Source: Draconibacterium aestuarii
Lineage (GTDB): Bacteria > Bacteroidota > Bacteroidia > Bacteroidales > Prolixibacteraceae
Length of the DNA stretch: 57,717 bases
NCBI GenBank assembly: GCA_026671195.1
Contig: JAPOHD010000030.1
Coordinates: 1-57,717, forward strand
Direction: 5' to 3'
Shown: in pieces, positions 46,472 to 56,601 of the stretch
Numbering within the stretch: the first letter of the stretch is position 1
Layout of the letters: every line of letters begins with the position of its first letter
The notes under the pieces: model-generated
Databases searched by the model: none
Seen by the model: only the letters and a program-made list of their open reading frames with translations
Told to the model about the DNA's origin: nothing
Position numbers and translations under genes: made by a program

Positions 46472-48316
46472 TTATTCTGCCAAAGGATCGAAAGTACCGT
46501 TTAACCAACCTATCGTTTGTTCTACAGCAGGGCTTTTCTCAATTATAGATGTTGGTATTGCGAAGAAATCATACAATTCCAAATAATTGATATCTTGACT
46601 AAGTCCCAGATATATATCAAGATTTTTGTCTGATTGCAAGAAATATTGATTGGAACTTGTTTTATCGTTTAAATCGAGATGTCCATAATATAAGGCGCTA
46701 TCGATGCGCATGTAACCAAAAAATGGTGATGATTCGTCTTTAATATCCAGATTCCATCCACTTTTAGCACTGTACGTAAATCCGGACCGCTGAGTACCAT
46801 TAATTTTTTTTACATAGTCTCCCATATCTTCACGAAAGAGTTTACGACGCCGGATATCCCAGTAACGTTTGTTTTCGAATGCTAGTTCAACCTGACGCTC
46901 CACCATAATTATTTGTCGTAAAACATCTTGCGACACGCCATTTTCAATTCCATAAGTATTTCCATTCGATTCAATTCCGGCACGTTCACGTATCATTCGT
47001 ACTTTCTCAAGTGCCTCACTTATACTACCTATCTCGTTTGCACATTCGGCAAAGTTTAAGAGTACTTCAGCGTAACGTAATTCAATCCAGGCTGTATTTG
47101 TTTGACTAATATCTTCGCGGGCAATTGATGGATCAGTAGCCTTTTTATTGTAGAACCCTGAATTTGGAACACGGTTCAATTCCTTGCTATTTCGAAATGT
47201 CCAAACATTAGTTTGTTCGCGGCCCGTCATATCCCATTCTGAACCATTGTATGCAACCGTAGCGTAAAAGCGAGGGTCACGGTTCTGCCAGTAATAGGTT
47301 TCATCATACCCCGACTCTGCATCGTTGGTTAATTTACCATTAGCCATTGGAAAAGCCGAAATTAGTTGCCAGGTTGGTGCGTACCCGCCATTTCCACCCC
47401 CGGAAGGTGGCCGTACACTATTTTCCCAGCCATTAACATAACCACTACCCGCAGCCAAACTAAAACGTTTGTAAATTATTGCTTCAACATTGTTTAAAAC
47501 ATTGGTAGTAAAAATTGTCGAAAAATTGGGATGCAAATCTCTTGGAACATTCATCTGGGCTAACAAATCGATGGCTTCTTTATTGGCATCGTAAGCACGT
47601 TGCCATCTGGCCTGGTCGTTACCCGGATTAAATAATGGACTAGCCCAGGTCAACAAAATCCGTCCTTTAAAAGCTGCTGCTGCTCCACTATTAATTCTTC
47701 CCAGGTTATCGGTTAACGACCAACTGGTGGGCAACAAAGTAATGGCCTCATCCAGATCGGCAACAATTTCGTCTACTGTTTCCGTAGCTTTGCTTCTTGG
47801 AACATTCAAATCGTCGTTATATGGATCCTGAACACTTTTGACAATTGGAATACCTCCATAAAGTTGTGCCATTTCCCAATGCCGCCAAGCTCTGAAAAAT
47901 AAAGCCTGTCCTCTTAGCGGGTTTTTAATCTCATCGCTAAGCGACGATTCATCCAACCCTTCAATGGCAATATTAATACGTCTGATTAGTGCATATTTAT
48001 CTTTGTGCATTACAGTTACTGCATTTATATCGCTTGCAGTAGTAAAACCGTACAATAATTTGGTATAACTTTCATCTGCAGAATAAGTTTCGTCGCTAAG
48101 CTGACTAAAGTTGCCAAAATATTTATCCGGCATGTTTTCGTTATACAAATTATTTACATATAATCCGGCCTGATCTTCATCTTCCCAAATTCCTTCATTT
48201 AAAACGTTCAGATCGTGTTTATCCAGAACGCTGTCGCACGAAACTGCAAACAAAAGGAAAGTTGATACACCTAAAACCAAAGGAAGAGATTTGATATATT
48301 TTGTTATGATCTTCAT
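46472..48316 (-). CDS. susD: SusD/RagB-family glycan-binding lipoprotein (pair 2)
   Basis: The 614-residue lipoprotein (LFAVSCDSV, Cys27) shows the RagB/SusD fold: DQAGLYVNNLYNENMPD at the N-terminus, RGQALFFRAWRHWEMAQLYGG in the first helical repeat, and VERQVELAFENKRYWDIRRRKLF near the C-terminus. It should bind glycan at the surface and cap its SusC partner, whose stop lies 43 bp upstream. It is about 90 residues shorter than the SusD of pair 1, so the two pairs probably take different oligomers. Confidence 0.93.
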   Translation of the reverse strand: MKIITKYIKSLPLVLGVSTFLLFAVSCDSVLDKHDLNVLNEGIWEDEDQAGLYVNNLYNENMPDKYFGNFSQLSDETYSADESYTKLLYGFTTASDINAVTVMHKDKYALIRRINIAIEGLDESSLSDEIKNPLRGQALFFRAWRHWEMAQLYGGIPIVKSVQDPYNDDLNVPRSKATETVDEIVADLDEAITLLPTSWSLTDNLGRINSGAAAAFKGRILLTWASPLFNPGNDQARWQRAYDANKEAIDLLAQMNVPRDLHPNFSTIFTTNVLNNVEAIIYKRFSLAAGSGYVNGWENSVRPPSGGGNGGYAPTWQLISAFPMANGKLTNDAESGYDETYYWQNRDPRFYATVAYNGSEWDMTGREQTNVWTFRNSKELNRVPNSGFYNKKATDPSIAREDISQTNTAWIELRYAEVLLNFAECANEIGSISEALEKVRMIRERAGIESNGNTYGIENGVSQDVLRQIIMVERQVELAFENKRYWDIRRRKLFREDMGDYVKKINGTQRSGFTYSAKSGWNLDIKDESSPFFGYMRIDSALYYGHLDLNDKTSSNQYFLQSDKNLDIYLGLSQDINYLELYDFFAIPTSIIEKSPAVEQTIGWLNGTFDPLAE

Positions 48317-48359
48317 TTTAATTCATTTACTGGTTAAAAAATACTTTTCCTTAATTCGT

Positions 48360-51300
48360 TTAGATTTTAAAGTTAAGACCGAAACTAAATGTCCTTAACA
48401 ACGGATATGTATTGTATCGTGCAATAACATCTTCCTTGTAATCGAACGTTTGAATAGGCGACCATAGGTTTGTTCCTACAAAATACACCCTCAACTCAGG
48501 AATACCAATTTTTCGGGAAAGCTCTTTAGGCACATTATATGAAACATTTACGTTTCTAAGCCGAAGCGACACAACATCTTTCATCCAGAAGGTAGATACC
48601 CATTGGTTTGAACCGGCATAATGCGGATTTGGATAGGCTGCATCAGGATTTTCCGGAGTCCAGAAATCGGCCCAAAAAGCGGGTGAATTTTTGGCAACCA
48701 AACCATCAGAGGTTTCACTTACATCTGGCACTGTTCGTGCCAGTTTATCAACCGCCTGGTTACGAATTCCATACTCCATTGTCCACAACAGCTTTATACG
48801 CAAATTCTTCCAGCCTCCCCCCATGTTGATACTGGTTGGTAACATATGCTTCCAGGTAAACTTATCACCTATACGTTCTACATATGTTTTATCGTATTCG
48901 TTGATAACGCCGTCAGGTTCAAATACTGTACGAGGCTCGCCGGCACCGGTATTACCCGGACGACCGATATCTTCAAATATTAAAGCCCCTAAACTCACCG
49001 GAGTTCCTTCGATCTGGTAGTTGTGGCCCCAAAGTGCCTGCCATTGGGCATTTAACTCATCCAGTTGTTCCTGGGTACGAATAATACCGTGCGAAATAAA
49101 TCCTTCTTCGCGACCGGCAGCCGAAGTACTCTGTCCGATCGGATAACGAAAATCTTCAGGAAGATACTCGGTTGGCCGTTCAATCACCCGGTTGGTTCCG
49201 TATCCAAAAATCCCGCTAATATCGTAGTAAATATCTTTTGTAATTTTTCCGTGGTAATTAATTGACATATCATATCCCCAGGCTTCCAGCCTTCCAATGT
49301 TTTCTCCCGGCATCTGCCCCAAACCGGCAGTTTCAGGAAATTCAACAGTACGTTTATCAAGAATATCGTACTGATAGGTGTAATAGGCATCAAACGAAAC
49401 TCCTATTTTACTATCCAAGAAACGCATATCCAATCCCAGGTTGTGCATCCGCGATTTTTCCCAGGTTACGCCGGTACTAACCACATCAGTTTTGCCGCCA
49501 ATGCCAATACCTCCTACCGGAGCATCGCCTCCGAACAAGTAGCGGTCTCCTGTATTTTTAAGAGCATATTGCAGTTCATACTCGTAGTCACCCACTGAAG
49601 AATAACCAGTCAATCCCATAGAAAAACGAACTTTAAAGAAATTCATTCCGGGAAGATTATCTTTCATAAAATTTTCTTCAGATACTACCCAACCAATCGA
49701 TGCGGAAGGGAACACACCGGCCCGTTCGCCAGGTGCAAACTTGGTAGTGGTTTCGTAACGAACTGCAGATTCGAACAAGTATTTATTTGCATATGAATAA
49801 TTCAAACGGAACACGGCCCCCAGATCGCCACTTTCGTACATTGACCCGCTGGTACTTTTTGTTTGAAAGGCATTCTGAATTTCCAGACCGTATGTTTCAA
49901 TGTTCTCGCCTCTTGCTTCAAAAGCATATCCTTCACCTTCCGACTGTTCGTATGTAAGGAAGGACGAAATATCATGTTTTCCGAAAGTGCGCGAATAATT
50001 CAGACTGATATTCAACTGGTAATTCTGACCAAAACCATAATTTTCGTTGATTCGATTGTTATTTGTAACCTCTCTTATCGGATCATCTATTAAATTTTCT
50101 CCCAATATATATTTGTAATCTTCACCTGCATTTTCAAACAAATAAAGATTATAAGGTATTAGATAATCTTTGTTGTAACTATGCGATTCCCTTCTACTAT
50201 ACGAAGCTGAAGCAACCAAACCTTTAACCATCTCACCAAGGTCGTACGACAAACGCATATTAACTGTATTTCCTTTATCAACCGATTGTTTATAGCTGTT
50301 AGTTTCAAACAGGTACAGTGGATTAAAATCAAGGTTATTACCCACCGGGTAACCGTTAATATAGGCCGGAATCCATGGCGGTGCCTGTAGTACCTCTTCA
50401 AAATAATCTTCCATGGTATTGCTACCCACACCAGAAATGTGAGGACGCTTGAAATCGCGATTATCCAGTGATATTGTAACGTTTGCTGTTAGTTTATCTG
50501 TCACTTTTGCATCCAATCCAAGGCGGTACGAATATTTTCCTACGCCCATATCGGAGAAGTTACCTTCGGTGTAATTGTAGGTACCTCCTGCAAAATATTT
50601 CACCCTGTCGGAACCTCCGGATAAATTTATAGTGTGTCGAGTAACCATCGATTGTTGCCAGGTTTCATCCAACCAATTAAAGTTCTGATTCTTCATGGCT
50701 TCCAACTCGGTTTGCGACATTACCTTCGCGTCAGCATCACCGGTATTTTCGTAACGGGCATTTATCATTCGTCCCAGGTCGTAAGCACTTAGCATTTCTG
50801 TTTGCGTGGTCGCATCTGCAATACCATAGCTACCCGAGTAACTTACTCTTAATTTTCCTTCTTTACCCCGTTTGGTTTTAATTAAAACTACACCATTGGC
50901 TCCTTTACTTCCGTAAACTGCTGCCGAAGCATCTTTCAAAACAGAAAAGCTTTCAATTTCCGAAGGATCCAACACATCAAACTCTTCCTGCGAAACCTCA
51001 AAACCATCAACAATATACAACGGTGCCGGGTCTTTTGCACCTTCTCCTGCATTTCCAAAAGTTGTTTCGGTTCGGATCCGGATTCGGGTAGATGCGCCCG
51101 GATTACCTGTTGGTTGCGCCGGCGATACAGAAACACCTGCCAACCTGCCTTCCAACAAATTTGTTAGATTAGTTACCGGTATATCTTCAATTTCATACGC
51201 AGAAATACTGGCAATCGATCCCAGCAGATTAGCCCTTTTCACCTCACCGTATCCAACTACCACTACTTCTTCGAGGTCGGTGGCATCAGATTGCATTTTA

Positions 51301-51641
51301 ACATTAATTTCTTGTTTTCCATTTATCGGAATAATTTCCATTTTATATCCAATAAATGAGATTTGAAGGGTATCTCTTGAACTGGCAGATAGTGTATAGT
51401 TTCCATCGATATCTGAAATTGTTCCATTCAATGTATTTTTAATAATAATATTAACTCCGATCATGGGTTCTCCATTCTCGTCGGTAACAGTACCTGAAAC
51501 CCGCGATTGATTGCCAGGTTGAGCCAAAACAACAGAAGCGAATAATAACTGGGCAATGAAGACCAGCAAGCCAATAATCCCGATCTTTAAGAATTGCCGT
51601 ATTTCATTTCTTAATAATCTCTTCTCAAATATAGTTTTCAT
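48360..51641 (-). CDS. susC: SusC/RagA-type TonB-dependent outer membrane transporter (pair 2)
   Basis: The 1093-residue product has a long signal peptide (LLFASVVLAQ), a CarbopepD_reg domain (~45-125; VSGTVTDENGEPMIGVN), and a TonB-box-like DLEEVVVVGYG. The plug carries GRLAGVSVSPAQPTGNPGA and YIVDGFEVSQEEFDVLDP, and the barrel ends FSFGLNFKI. It transports oligosaccharides through the outer membrane. It is preceded by a T9SS-sorted protein (79-bp gap) and followed by SusD. Confidence 0.95.
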   Translation of the reverse strand: MKTIFEKRLLRNEIRQFLKIGIIGLLVFIAQLLFASVVLAQPGNQSRVSGTVTDENGEPMIGVNIIIKNTLNGTISDIDGNYTLSASSRDTLQISFIGYKMEIIPINGKQEINVKMQSDATDLEEVVVVGYGEVKRANLLGSIASISAYEIEDIPVTNLTNLLEGRLAGVSVSPAQPTGNPGASTRIRIRTETTFGNAGEGAKDPAPLYIVDGFEVSQEEFDVLDPSEIESFSVLKDASAAVYGSKGANGVVLIKTKRGKEGKLRVSYSGSYGIADATTQTEMLSAYDLGRMINARYENTGDADAKVMSQTELEAMKNQNFNWLDETWQQSMVTRHTINLSGGSDRVKYFAGGTYNYTEGNFSDMGVGKYSYRLGLDAKVTDKLTANVTISLDNRDFKRPHISGVGSNTMEDYFEEVLQAPPWIPAYINGYPVGNNLDFNPLYLFETNSYKQSVDKGNTVNMRLSYDLGEMVKGLVASASYSRRESHSYNKDYLIPYNLYLFENAGEDYKYILGENLIDDPIREVTNNNRINENYGFGQNYQLNISLNYSRTFGKHDISSFLTYEQSEGEGYAFEARGENIETYGLEIQNAFQTKSTSGSMYESGDLGAVFRLNYSYANKYLFESAVRYETTTKFAPGERAGVFPSASIGWVVSEENFMKDNLPGMNFFKVRFSMGLTGYSSVGDYEYELQYALKNTGDRYLFGGDAPVGGIGIGGKTDVVSTGVTWEKSRMHNLGLDMRFLDSKIGVSFDAYYTYQYDILDKRTVEFPETAGLGQMPGENIGRLEAWGYDMSINYHGKITKDIYYDISGIFGYGTNRVIERPTEYLPEDFRYPIGQSTSAAGREEGFISHGIIRTQEQLDELNAQWQALWGHNYQIEGTPVSLGALIFEDIGRPGNTGAGEPRTVFEPDGVINEYDKTYVERIGDKFTWKHMLPTSINMGGGWKNLRIKLLWTMEYGIRNQAVDKLARTVPDVSETSDGLVAKNSPAFWADFWTPENPDAAYPNPHYAGSNQWVSTFWMKDVVSLRLRNVNVSYNVPKELSRKIGIPELRVYFVGTNLWSPIQTFDYKEDVIARYNTYPLLRTFSFGLNFKI

Positions 51642-51720
51642 TGTTCCCAGTATTATAAATTAATAACCTTTTGCATAAAACTTAATCGTGTACCACAAAT
51701 AACCTATTGCCAATACCAAC

Positions 51721-52752
51721 TTATTTTATTACAACTTTTGCAGAATTCAGTTTTGAACCAACCTGCGCTTTAACAATATAAATTCCAACGGGATAATTTT
51801 CCATTGAAATACGTTCGGTATTTTCTTCCATTCGGACCAAAGTCCCGGTTACACTATAAACAGCAACTTTTGCGGGTTCAGAAATAATAATTTTCTTATT
51901 CGCACTGTAAATCTTCAAACTACTGTCTCTTATGTCGTCAATGGCAGTTGGAGGAGTATAAGTACCATATACTTTTAAATCGTGAATACGAACAGTTTGA
52001 ATAGCGCCTTGTGGAGGTCTTGCTTCCTCGAAACGAAGGATTACATTGCTTGCATAAACACCGTCCTCCCAAGTCATACCATAAGCAGAAGGATCACAAC
52101 GATAACCGTTAGAAGTTTTTACACCCGTGGTAATGTCTTTTGTAAAACTATATCCCCATAATTCACCCGGTTGATATCTTAAGGTATCCCAGGTTCCACG
52201 GTCGTCAATTGAGATTTTGCACATTGCTCCACGTTTGGAACCACCCGTACTTGAATGTGTCCATTGGATAACCTCAACAAAATCTAATTCGCGCAAATCA
52301 ACCTCCAAATACCCTGGAAGTGTATGGATATCAGAATATGTGGTATCAAAACGGCTAATTTCAACAAAACCATCGCTTACATTTGGTGTTTGACCACCTG
52401 CATCTCTGAATGCATAAGCAGTGGCCCATTCAGGAGCAAAAGCACACTCATGAAAATCGTAGGTAACTTTACCACTGGAACTCCCCAGAATAGCAGTTTG
52501 TACTGTATCACTTTTGTAACCGGGAATAATGGTTATTCCATCATCAGCAAATTTATGCTCACTGTTTCCTTCATCAGGAGATGCATCGGAATGGAAAAAT
52601 TCATATCCCTGAAAATTCTCGTTTACCACCAGAGGTTCACCTGGAGATAGCAATCCCCACGGAGTACCTGTTGTCAGATTTATCTGAGCATTAACATTTA
52701 AATTCCCCAACAGGAGAATTGCAAAAAATAAAGTAAAAATTTTAGTTTTCAT
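51721..52752 (-). CDS. T9SS-sorted surface protein, unknown binding domain
   Basis: The 343-residue product has a signal peptide (NLNVNAQ) and a C-terminal T9SS domain of ~70 residues (SLKIYSANKKIIISEP, then IYIVKAQVGSKLNSAKVVIK). Residues ~25-265 form an all-beta region with EFFHSDASPDEGN, YLEVDLRELDFVEVIQWTHSS and VRIHDLKVYGTY. That layout suits a jelly-roll carbohydrate-binding or lyase domain, but I do not recognise a family. Adjacent to susC, it is a candidate surface glycan-binding protein. A pectin lyase is also possible. Confidence 0.7.
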   Translation of the reverse strand: MKTKIFTLFFAILLLGNLNVNAQINLTTGTPWGLLSPGEPLVVNENFQGYEFFHSDASPDEGNSEHKFADDGITIIPGYKSDTVQTAILGSSSGKVTYDFHECAFAPEWATAYAFRDAGGQTPNVSDGFVEISRFDTTYSDIHTLPGYLEVDLRELDFVEVIQWTHSSTGGSKRGAMCKISIDDRGTWDTLRYQPGELWGYSFTKDITTGVKTSNGYRCDPSAYGMTWEDGVYASNVILRFEEARPPQGAIQTVRIHDLKVYGTYTPPTAIDDIRDSSLKIYSANKKIIISEPAKVAVYSVTGTLVRMEENTERISMENYPVGIYIVKAQVGSKLNSAKVVIK

Positions 52753-52797
52753 AGTTTCACATTTTTATTATTAATATTTAGTTATGTACGTAATTCT

Positions 52798-54378
52798 TCA
52801 CTGTCGGTTTTGCATTTTAGCTTGCTGCTTTAGTTTTAGCCAGCCATAATAAGTCAATGATTCATCAACCGGTTTTTCGTTAAACAAATAACTTGCAACT
52901 AATCCAACACTCATTAAAACAAGGTGACTATAAACGCCAATCATGTATTTATGATGGTTAAAATTCAGGTTTCCGAAATCAAGTATCAATATTCTATTTT
53001 CGCCTAAACCAACCGGAGTAGATGACAGTAACGCATATACTGTAAACAAAATACTTGCAATAATCCCGGCGTAAATTCCTTTTTTGTTTGCTTTACGACT
53101 AAAAATACCCAGCAAAAACATACCGGCAATTCCTCCTGAAAATATAGAGTAAAGTGTAAATATGATTCCCAAAACCCCTTGACCACCTGCATGTATATAA
53201 AACATAGCCACTGCAATGGCACCAATACCGGCAAGCACGATAAAAGTCCTGCTAAGCTGCATCTGCTTTTTCTCTGAAGTATTTGGGCGCCATCTTAAAT
53301 AATAGTCTTCCAGGCAAATTGCTGAAAGACAATTCAGATCGGAGTCGAGACTGGAAAATGCTGCTGCAATTAATGCCGAAAGAATAAGACCAATTACGCC
53401 AACAGGCAATTTCGACATGATAAAAATTGGGAATACCTCATCGGGTCTGATATTTGCTGGCAATGGACTGCCTGTAATTTTATAATAAGCAAATAATGCA
53501 GTACCAATAAACATAAACAGTGCCCAAACAGGTACACTTAATAAAACGCCAATTAACGACGCCTTTACTGCCTCCTTATCGGATTTTGCGGTTAAATACC
53601 TTTGAATAATAGTTTGGTCGGTTCCGTATTTCTGAATGGCATAAAAAATACCATTCAGTGCCATTACCCAAAAAGTCAGATTTACAAATTCCAGGTCGAA
53701 TGGCCCAAAACCAATCCGGCCGTTTTCCATAGCTACCTGCCAAATTGCTCCTGGGCCACCTTCCACCGAAAACAGGATGATGAGTAAAGAAACAACTCCA
53801 CCGACAATAAGCATAAAACCCTGAATAACATCAAGCCAGATTACAGCTTCGATACCACCAATCAGCGTAATTAAAACCACAACAACACCAATAATAAGTA
53901 CAATATTGACTGTGCTAAAACCAGTCATCCCGGATAAAGCAAGCGAAATGAGATAAAATACGGTTCCCATTTTTGCAAAATGGTTAAGCACAAAACCTAG
54001 CGAAGCATATAAACGTGCAATAAAGCCAAATCGCTTCTCAAAATATTCGTAAGCACTTAAGCGAATAACTTTTCGGAAAAGGGGGACAATAATTCCAACG
54101 ATAAAAACAAGAACCAAAGGAACCATTAATCCCTGAACAAGTCGAATCCAATTTGAAGAGTAACCTTCGCCGGGATAAGCCAAAAAAGTTACACTGCTTA
54201 TCAGTGTAGCCAAAATTGACATTCCAATTGCCCACGATGGAATTTTACCACTTGCTTTAAAATAATTGCCGGTGTCTTTCTGCCGTTTTGAAAACCTTAA
54301 ACCAACGGCTATAGAAACAACAAATGTTGCGATTATTATTGAATAGTCAATTATATGTAAAGAAACAGCTTTATCCAT
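52798..54378 (-). CDS. Sodium:solute symporter (SSS/SLC5 family)
   Basis: The 526-residue inner membrane protein has about 13 hydrophobic segments and SSS landmarks: ILATLISSVTFLAYPGEGYSS, KRFGFIARLYASLGF and SALIAAAFSSLDSDLNCLSAI. These carry the Ser/Thr-rich sodium-site region of the family. It carries a sugar, sugar acid or similar compound with sodium. Its position 9 bp from the kinase gene ties it to the acid-sugar module, so uptake of the kinase's substrate (a four-carbon acid or galacturonate derivative) is the simplest reading. Confidence 0.9.
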   Translation of the reverse strand: MDKAVSLHIIDYSIIIATFVVSIAVGLRFSKRQKDTGNYFKASGKIPSWAIGMSILATLISSVTFLAYPGEGYSSNWIRLVQGLMVPLVLVFIVGIIVPLFRKVIRLSAYEYFEKRFGFIARLYASLGFVLNHFAKMGTVFYLISLALSGMTGFSTVNIVLIIGVVVVLITLIGGIEAVIWLDVIQGFMLIVGGVVSLLIILFSVEGGPGAIWQVAMENGRIGFGPFDLEFVNLTFWVMALNGIFYAIQKYGTDQTIIQRYLTAKSDKEAVKASLIGVLLSVPVWALFMFIGTALFAYYKITGSPLPANIRPDEVFPIFIMSKLPVGVIGLILSALIAAAFSSLDSDLNCLSAICLEDYYLRWRPNTSEKKQMQLSRTFIVLAGIGAIAVAMFYIHAGGQGVLGIIFTLYSIFSGGIAGMFLLGIFSRKANKKGIYAGIIASILFTVYALLSSTPVGLGENRILILDFGNLNFNHHKYMIGVYSHLVLMSVGLVASYLFNEKPVDESLTYYGWLKLKQQAKMQNRQ

Positions 54379-54387
54379 TATTTAATT

Positions 54388-55554
54388 TTATTTCACCTGT
54401 ACATTATTAAAACTTATATTCTTCGGCCATGAATAACTACCGGGCTTGGTGGTAATACAAAGTTTTGGATATTCATCTACTTTCATTTGTATTATCCCGA
54501 ATGCAAGCTCTCGACAAGGATATAATTTCGCTATTTTTAAGGCGCCCAATATTTCAGAAGTAGTAGCTCCGCCTTCGATAAATAAATCATCAAGTTCTAC
54601 ACGCAACATCACCTCTTTCACCAACCTGGCCACAATTTTTTTGACTCTTATGGCAATTCCGCCCTCGGAACTCTTATTATGTTCAATCGAAATTATAACT
54701 TTTTCTCCGTTTTTTAAGCTCTCTACAACTTCATTTACCCAACTTTTGAAATATTTTTGGTTAAAATCCTGATTATTATAAATCTCTACGGGCATATTTT
54801 TGGTTACAATTCCAAAATCGTTCAACCATTTGAAAACCTCTTTACTTTTTGGGAAAGTACTGCCTGAAATCAAAAGAGTTTTATCACCTGTATAAACAGT
54901 TCCTATTTGTTTTTCGGCCTTTGCTACAAATTGTTTGCTAAGAATTACATCGAAGAAACCTGAACCTCCTGCAGCTATAGTGGTTTCATCTATTTTCAAA
55001 GCCCATTTATTCATCTCATCGCTGTCGGTAACATTGCCAATTATTAGTCCTTTTTCAGGCAATCTGTCATCAACAGACAACGAAAATACTTTGTGAGCTT
55101 TTCTTCCAATAATGTCAACTGCAGACGATGATTTTACAGGAAAATCAGGATCATTTTCAAAATGTGTTTTGTTTAACGGAACTGAATCAATGGTATAAAT
55201 ACCATCCCTTATTCTTCTTCCGAGAAATGGATTTCCGGCTACAATAATACTGCGACTTTTATTTGAAGAAATCATTTGAGCAACTAACTCATCGGCTATA
55301 TTACCACGAAGAACAGAGTCCAGTTTTTTATAAATAAATTGAGGTCGTAACGGAACAAGTTTTTTAGTTATTTTTTTTATCTCATTTGACGCTTCTTCAG
55401 CTTTCAAGGAACGAGTATCGGTAGCAACTATTAACAAATCAACATCTGAAACAGATTTTACTTCTGTTTCAATGCGCACCTTCAATCCATATTTTAATCC
55501 TATCCCCCCTATTTCAGCAGCACCAGTAAAGTCATCTGCAATAACTGCAATCAT
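54388..55554 (-). CDS. Four-carbon acid sugar kinase (DUF1537 family)
   Basis: The 388-residue cytoplasmic protein starts with MIAVIADDFTGAAEIGGIGLK, the characteristic N-terminal substrate-binding motif of DUF1537 kinases. The N-terminal domain continues with ATDTRSLKAEEA and YKKLDSVLRGN; the C-terminal nucleotide domain has ISGSTFPKSKEVF and EGGATTSEILGAL. Known members (DtnK, DenK, LtnK, OtnK, OiaK) phosphorylate threonate, erythronate, 3-oxo-acids or oxo-isoapionate. The neighbouring PdxA-like dehydrogenase fits the threonate/erythronate version: 4-phosphate formation, then oxidation and decarboxylation to dihydroxyacetone phosphate. The exact acid is not readable from sequence. Confidence 0.9.
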   Translation of the reverse strand: MIAVIADDFTGAAEIGGIGLKYGLKVRIETEVKSVSDVDLLIVATDTRSLKAEEASNEIKKITKKLVPLRPQFIYKKLDSVLRGNIADELVAQMISSNKSRSIIVAGNPFLGRRIRDGIYTIDSVPLNKTHFENDPDFPVKSSSAVDIIGRKAHKVFSLSVDDRLPEKGLIIGNVTDSDEMNKWALKIDETTIAAGGSGFFDVILSKQFVAKAEKQIGTVYTGDKTLLISGSTFPKSKEVFKWLNDFGIVTKNMPVEIYNNQDFNQKYFKSWVNEVVESLKNGEKVIISIEHNKSSEGGIAIRVKKIVARLVKEVMLRVELDDLFIEGGATTSEILGALKIAKLYPCRELAFGIIQMKVDEYPKLCITTKPGSYSWPKNISFNNVQVK

Positions 55555-55572
55555 AGTCTCTTCTTATTAAAA

Positions 55573-56601
55573 TTAATTGTTGTAGAGTTTTACTGCATAA
55601 TTAATTGCATAAAGCAAGGCTTCCGGGCTTGCAATCCCTTTACCTGCAATTTCAAAGGCAGTTCCATGGTCGACTGATGTTCTGATGATTGGCAATCCCA
55701 AAGTGATATTTACACCTTTAACACTTTTCATCTTTCCAATGTCGTCGTCCCATACAAAACCCATTAATTTAAAAGGAATATGCCCCTGGTCGTGATACAT
55801 GGCCACACAACCATCGAACTTTCCTCCCGCTGCCAACGCGTATAAGGTATCAGGAGGAATCGGTCCTTCAACAATAAATCCACGCTCATTTGCCTCCTTA
55901 ACAGCAGGTATTATTTCTTTTATCTCTTCGTCGCCAAATAATCCCTCATCACCGGCATGCGGATTTAATCCGGCCACACCAATTCGTGGAGAATTAATCC
56001 CGAGTTTTTTTAATCCCTCGTTTAAAATCTGGACAACATCGAGTATTCTTTCTTTTTGAACAAGGTCGCAGGCTTTTCGTAACGAAACATGTGTACTCAC
56101 ATGAATCACCTTTAGTTTTTCGTCGGCCAGCAACATGGCATATTTGGGCGTATTTGTATAATGCGCATAAATTTCGGTGTGTCCAGAAAAATGATGTCCG
56201 GCATTATTAATTGCTTTTTTATTAATTGGATTGGTAACCGTTCCATCCACCTCACCGTTTTTCGCAAGTTCGATTGCTTTTACAACTGACCGAAAGGCAA
56301 TATCGCCGGCAGTTGATGAAATCTGACCGTATTTTATGTCTTCAGGATTGTGAATTTCCAAATTGAAAACATCAATTTCTCCAAATTGAAAACCAGCTTC
56401 TGTAACATTATTTATTGAGTTTACTTTTAATCTTGAGTTTAATTCTTTCACAATGCGCGACATTATTGCTGCACTACCAATCAACAATGGACGGCACAAG
56501 TTGTAAACCGCCGAATCGGAAAAAGCCTTAACCGCAATTTCGGGCCCGATTCCTGCCGGGTCGCCCATTGTAATAGCTAATATTGGTTTTTTATTGCTCA
56601 T
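55573..56601 (-). CDS. PdxA-family dehydrogenase (PdxA2-like)
   Basis: The 342-residue protein matches PdxA: ITMGDPAGIGPEI (10-22), GHTEIYAHYTN (140-150), and metal ligands at His171 (STHVSL), His215 (NPHAGD) and His270 (YHDQGH). E. coli PdxA oxidises 4-phosphohydroxy-L-threonine in pyridoxal phosphate synthesis, and the PdxA2 branch oxidises erythronate or threonate 4-phosphate instead. Its pairing with a DUF1537 kinase supports PdxA2. Its ATG overlaps the aldolase stop by 4 bp (ATGA, 56598-56601), so the two are translationally coupled. A role in vitamin B6 synthesis is less likely here. Confidence 0.88.
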   Translation of the reverse strand: MSNKKPILAITMGDPAGIGPEIAVKAFSDSAVYNLCRPLLIGSAAIMSRIVKELNSRLKVNSINNVTEAGFQFGEIDVFNLEIHNPEDIKYGQISSTAGDIAFRSVVKAIELAKNGEVDGTVTNPINKKAINNAGHHFSGHTEIYAHYTNTPKYAMLLADEKLKVIHVSTHVSLRKACDLVQKERILDVVQILNEGLKKLGINSPRIGVAGLNPHAGDEGLFGDEEIKEIIPAVKEANERGFIVEGPIPPDTLYALAAGGKFDGCVAMYHDQGHIPFKLMGFVWDDDIGKMKSVKGVNITLGLPIIRTSVDHGTAFEIAGKGIASPEALLYAINYAVKLYNN

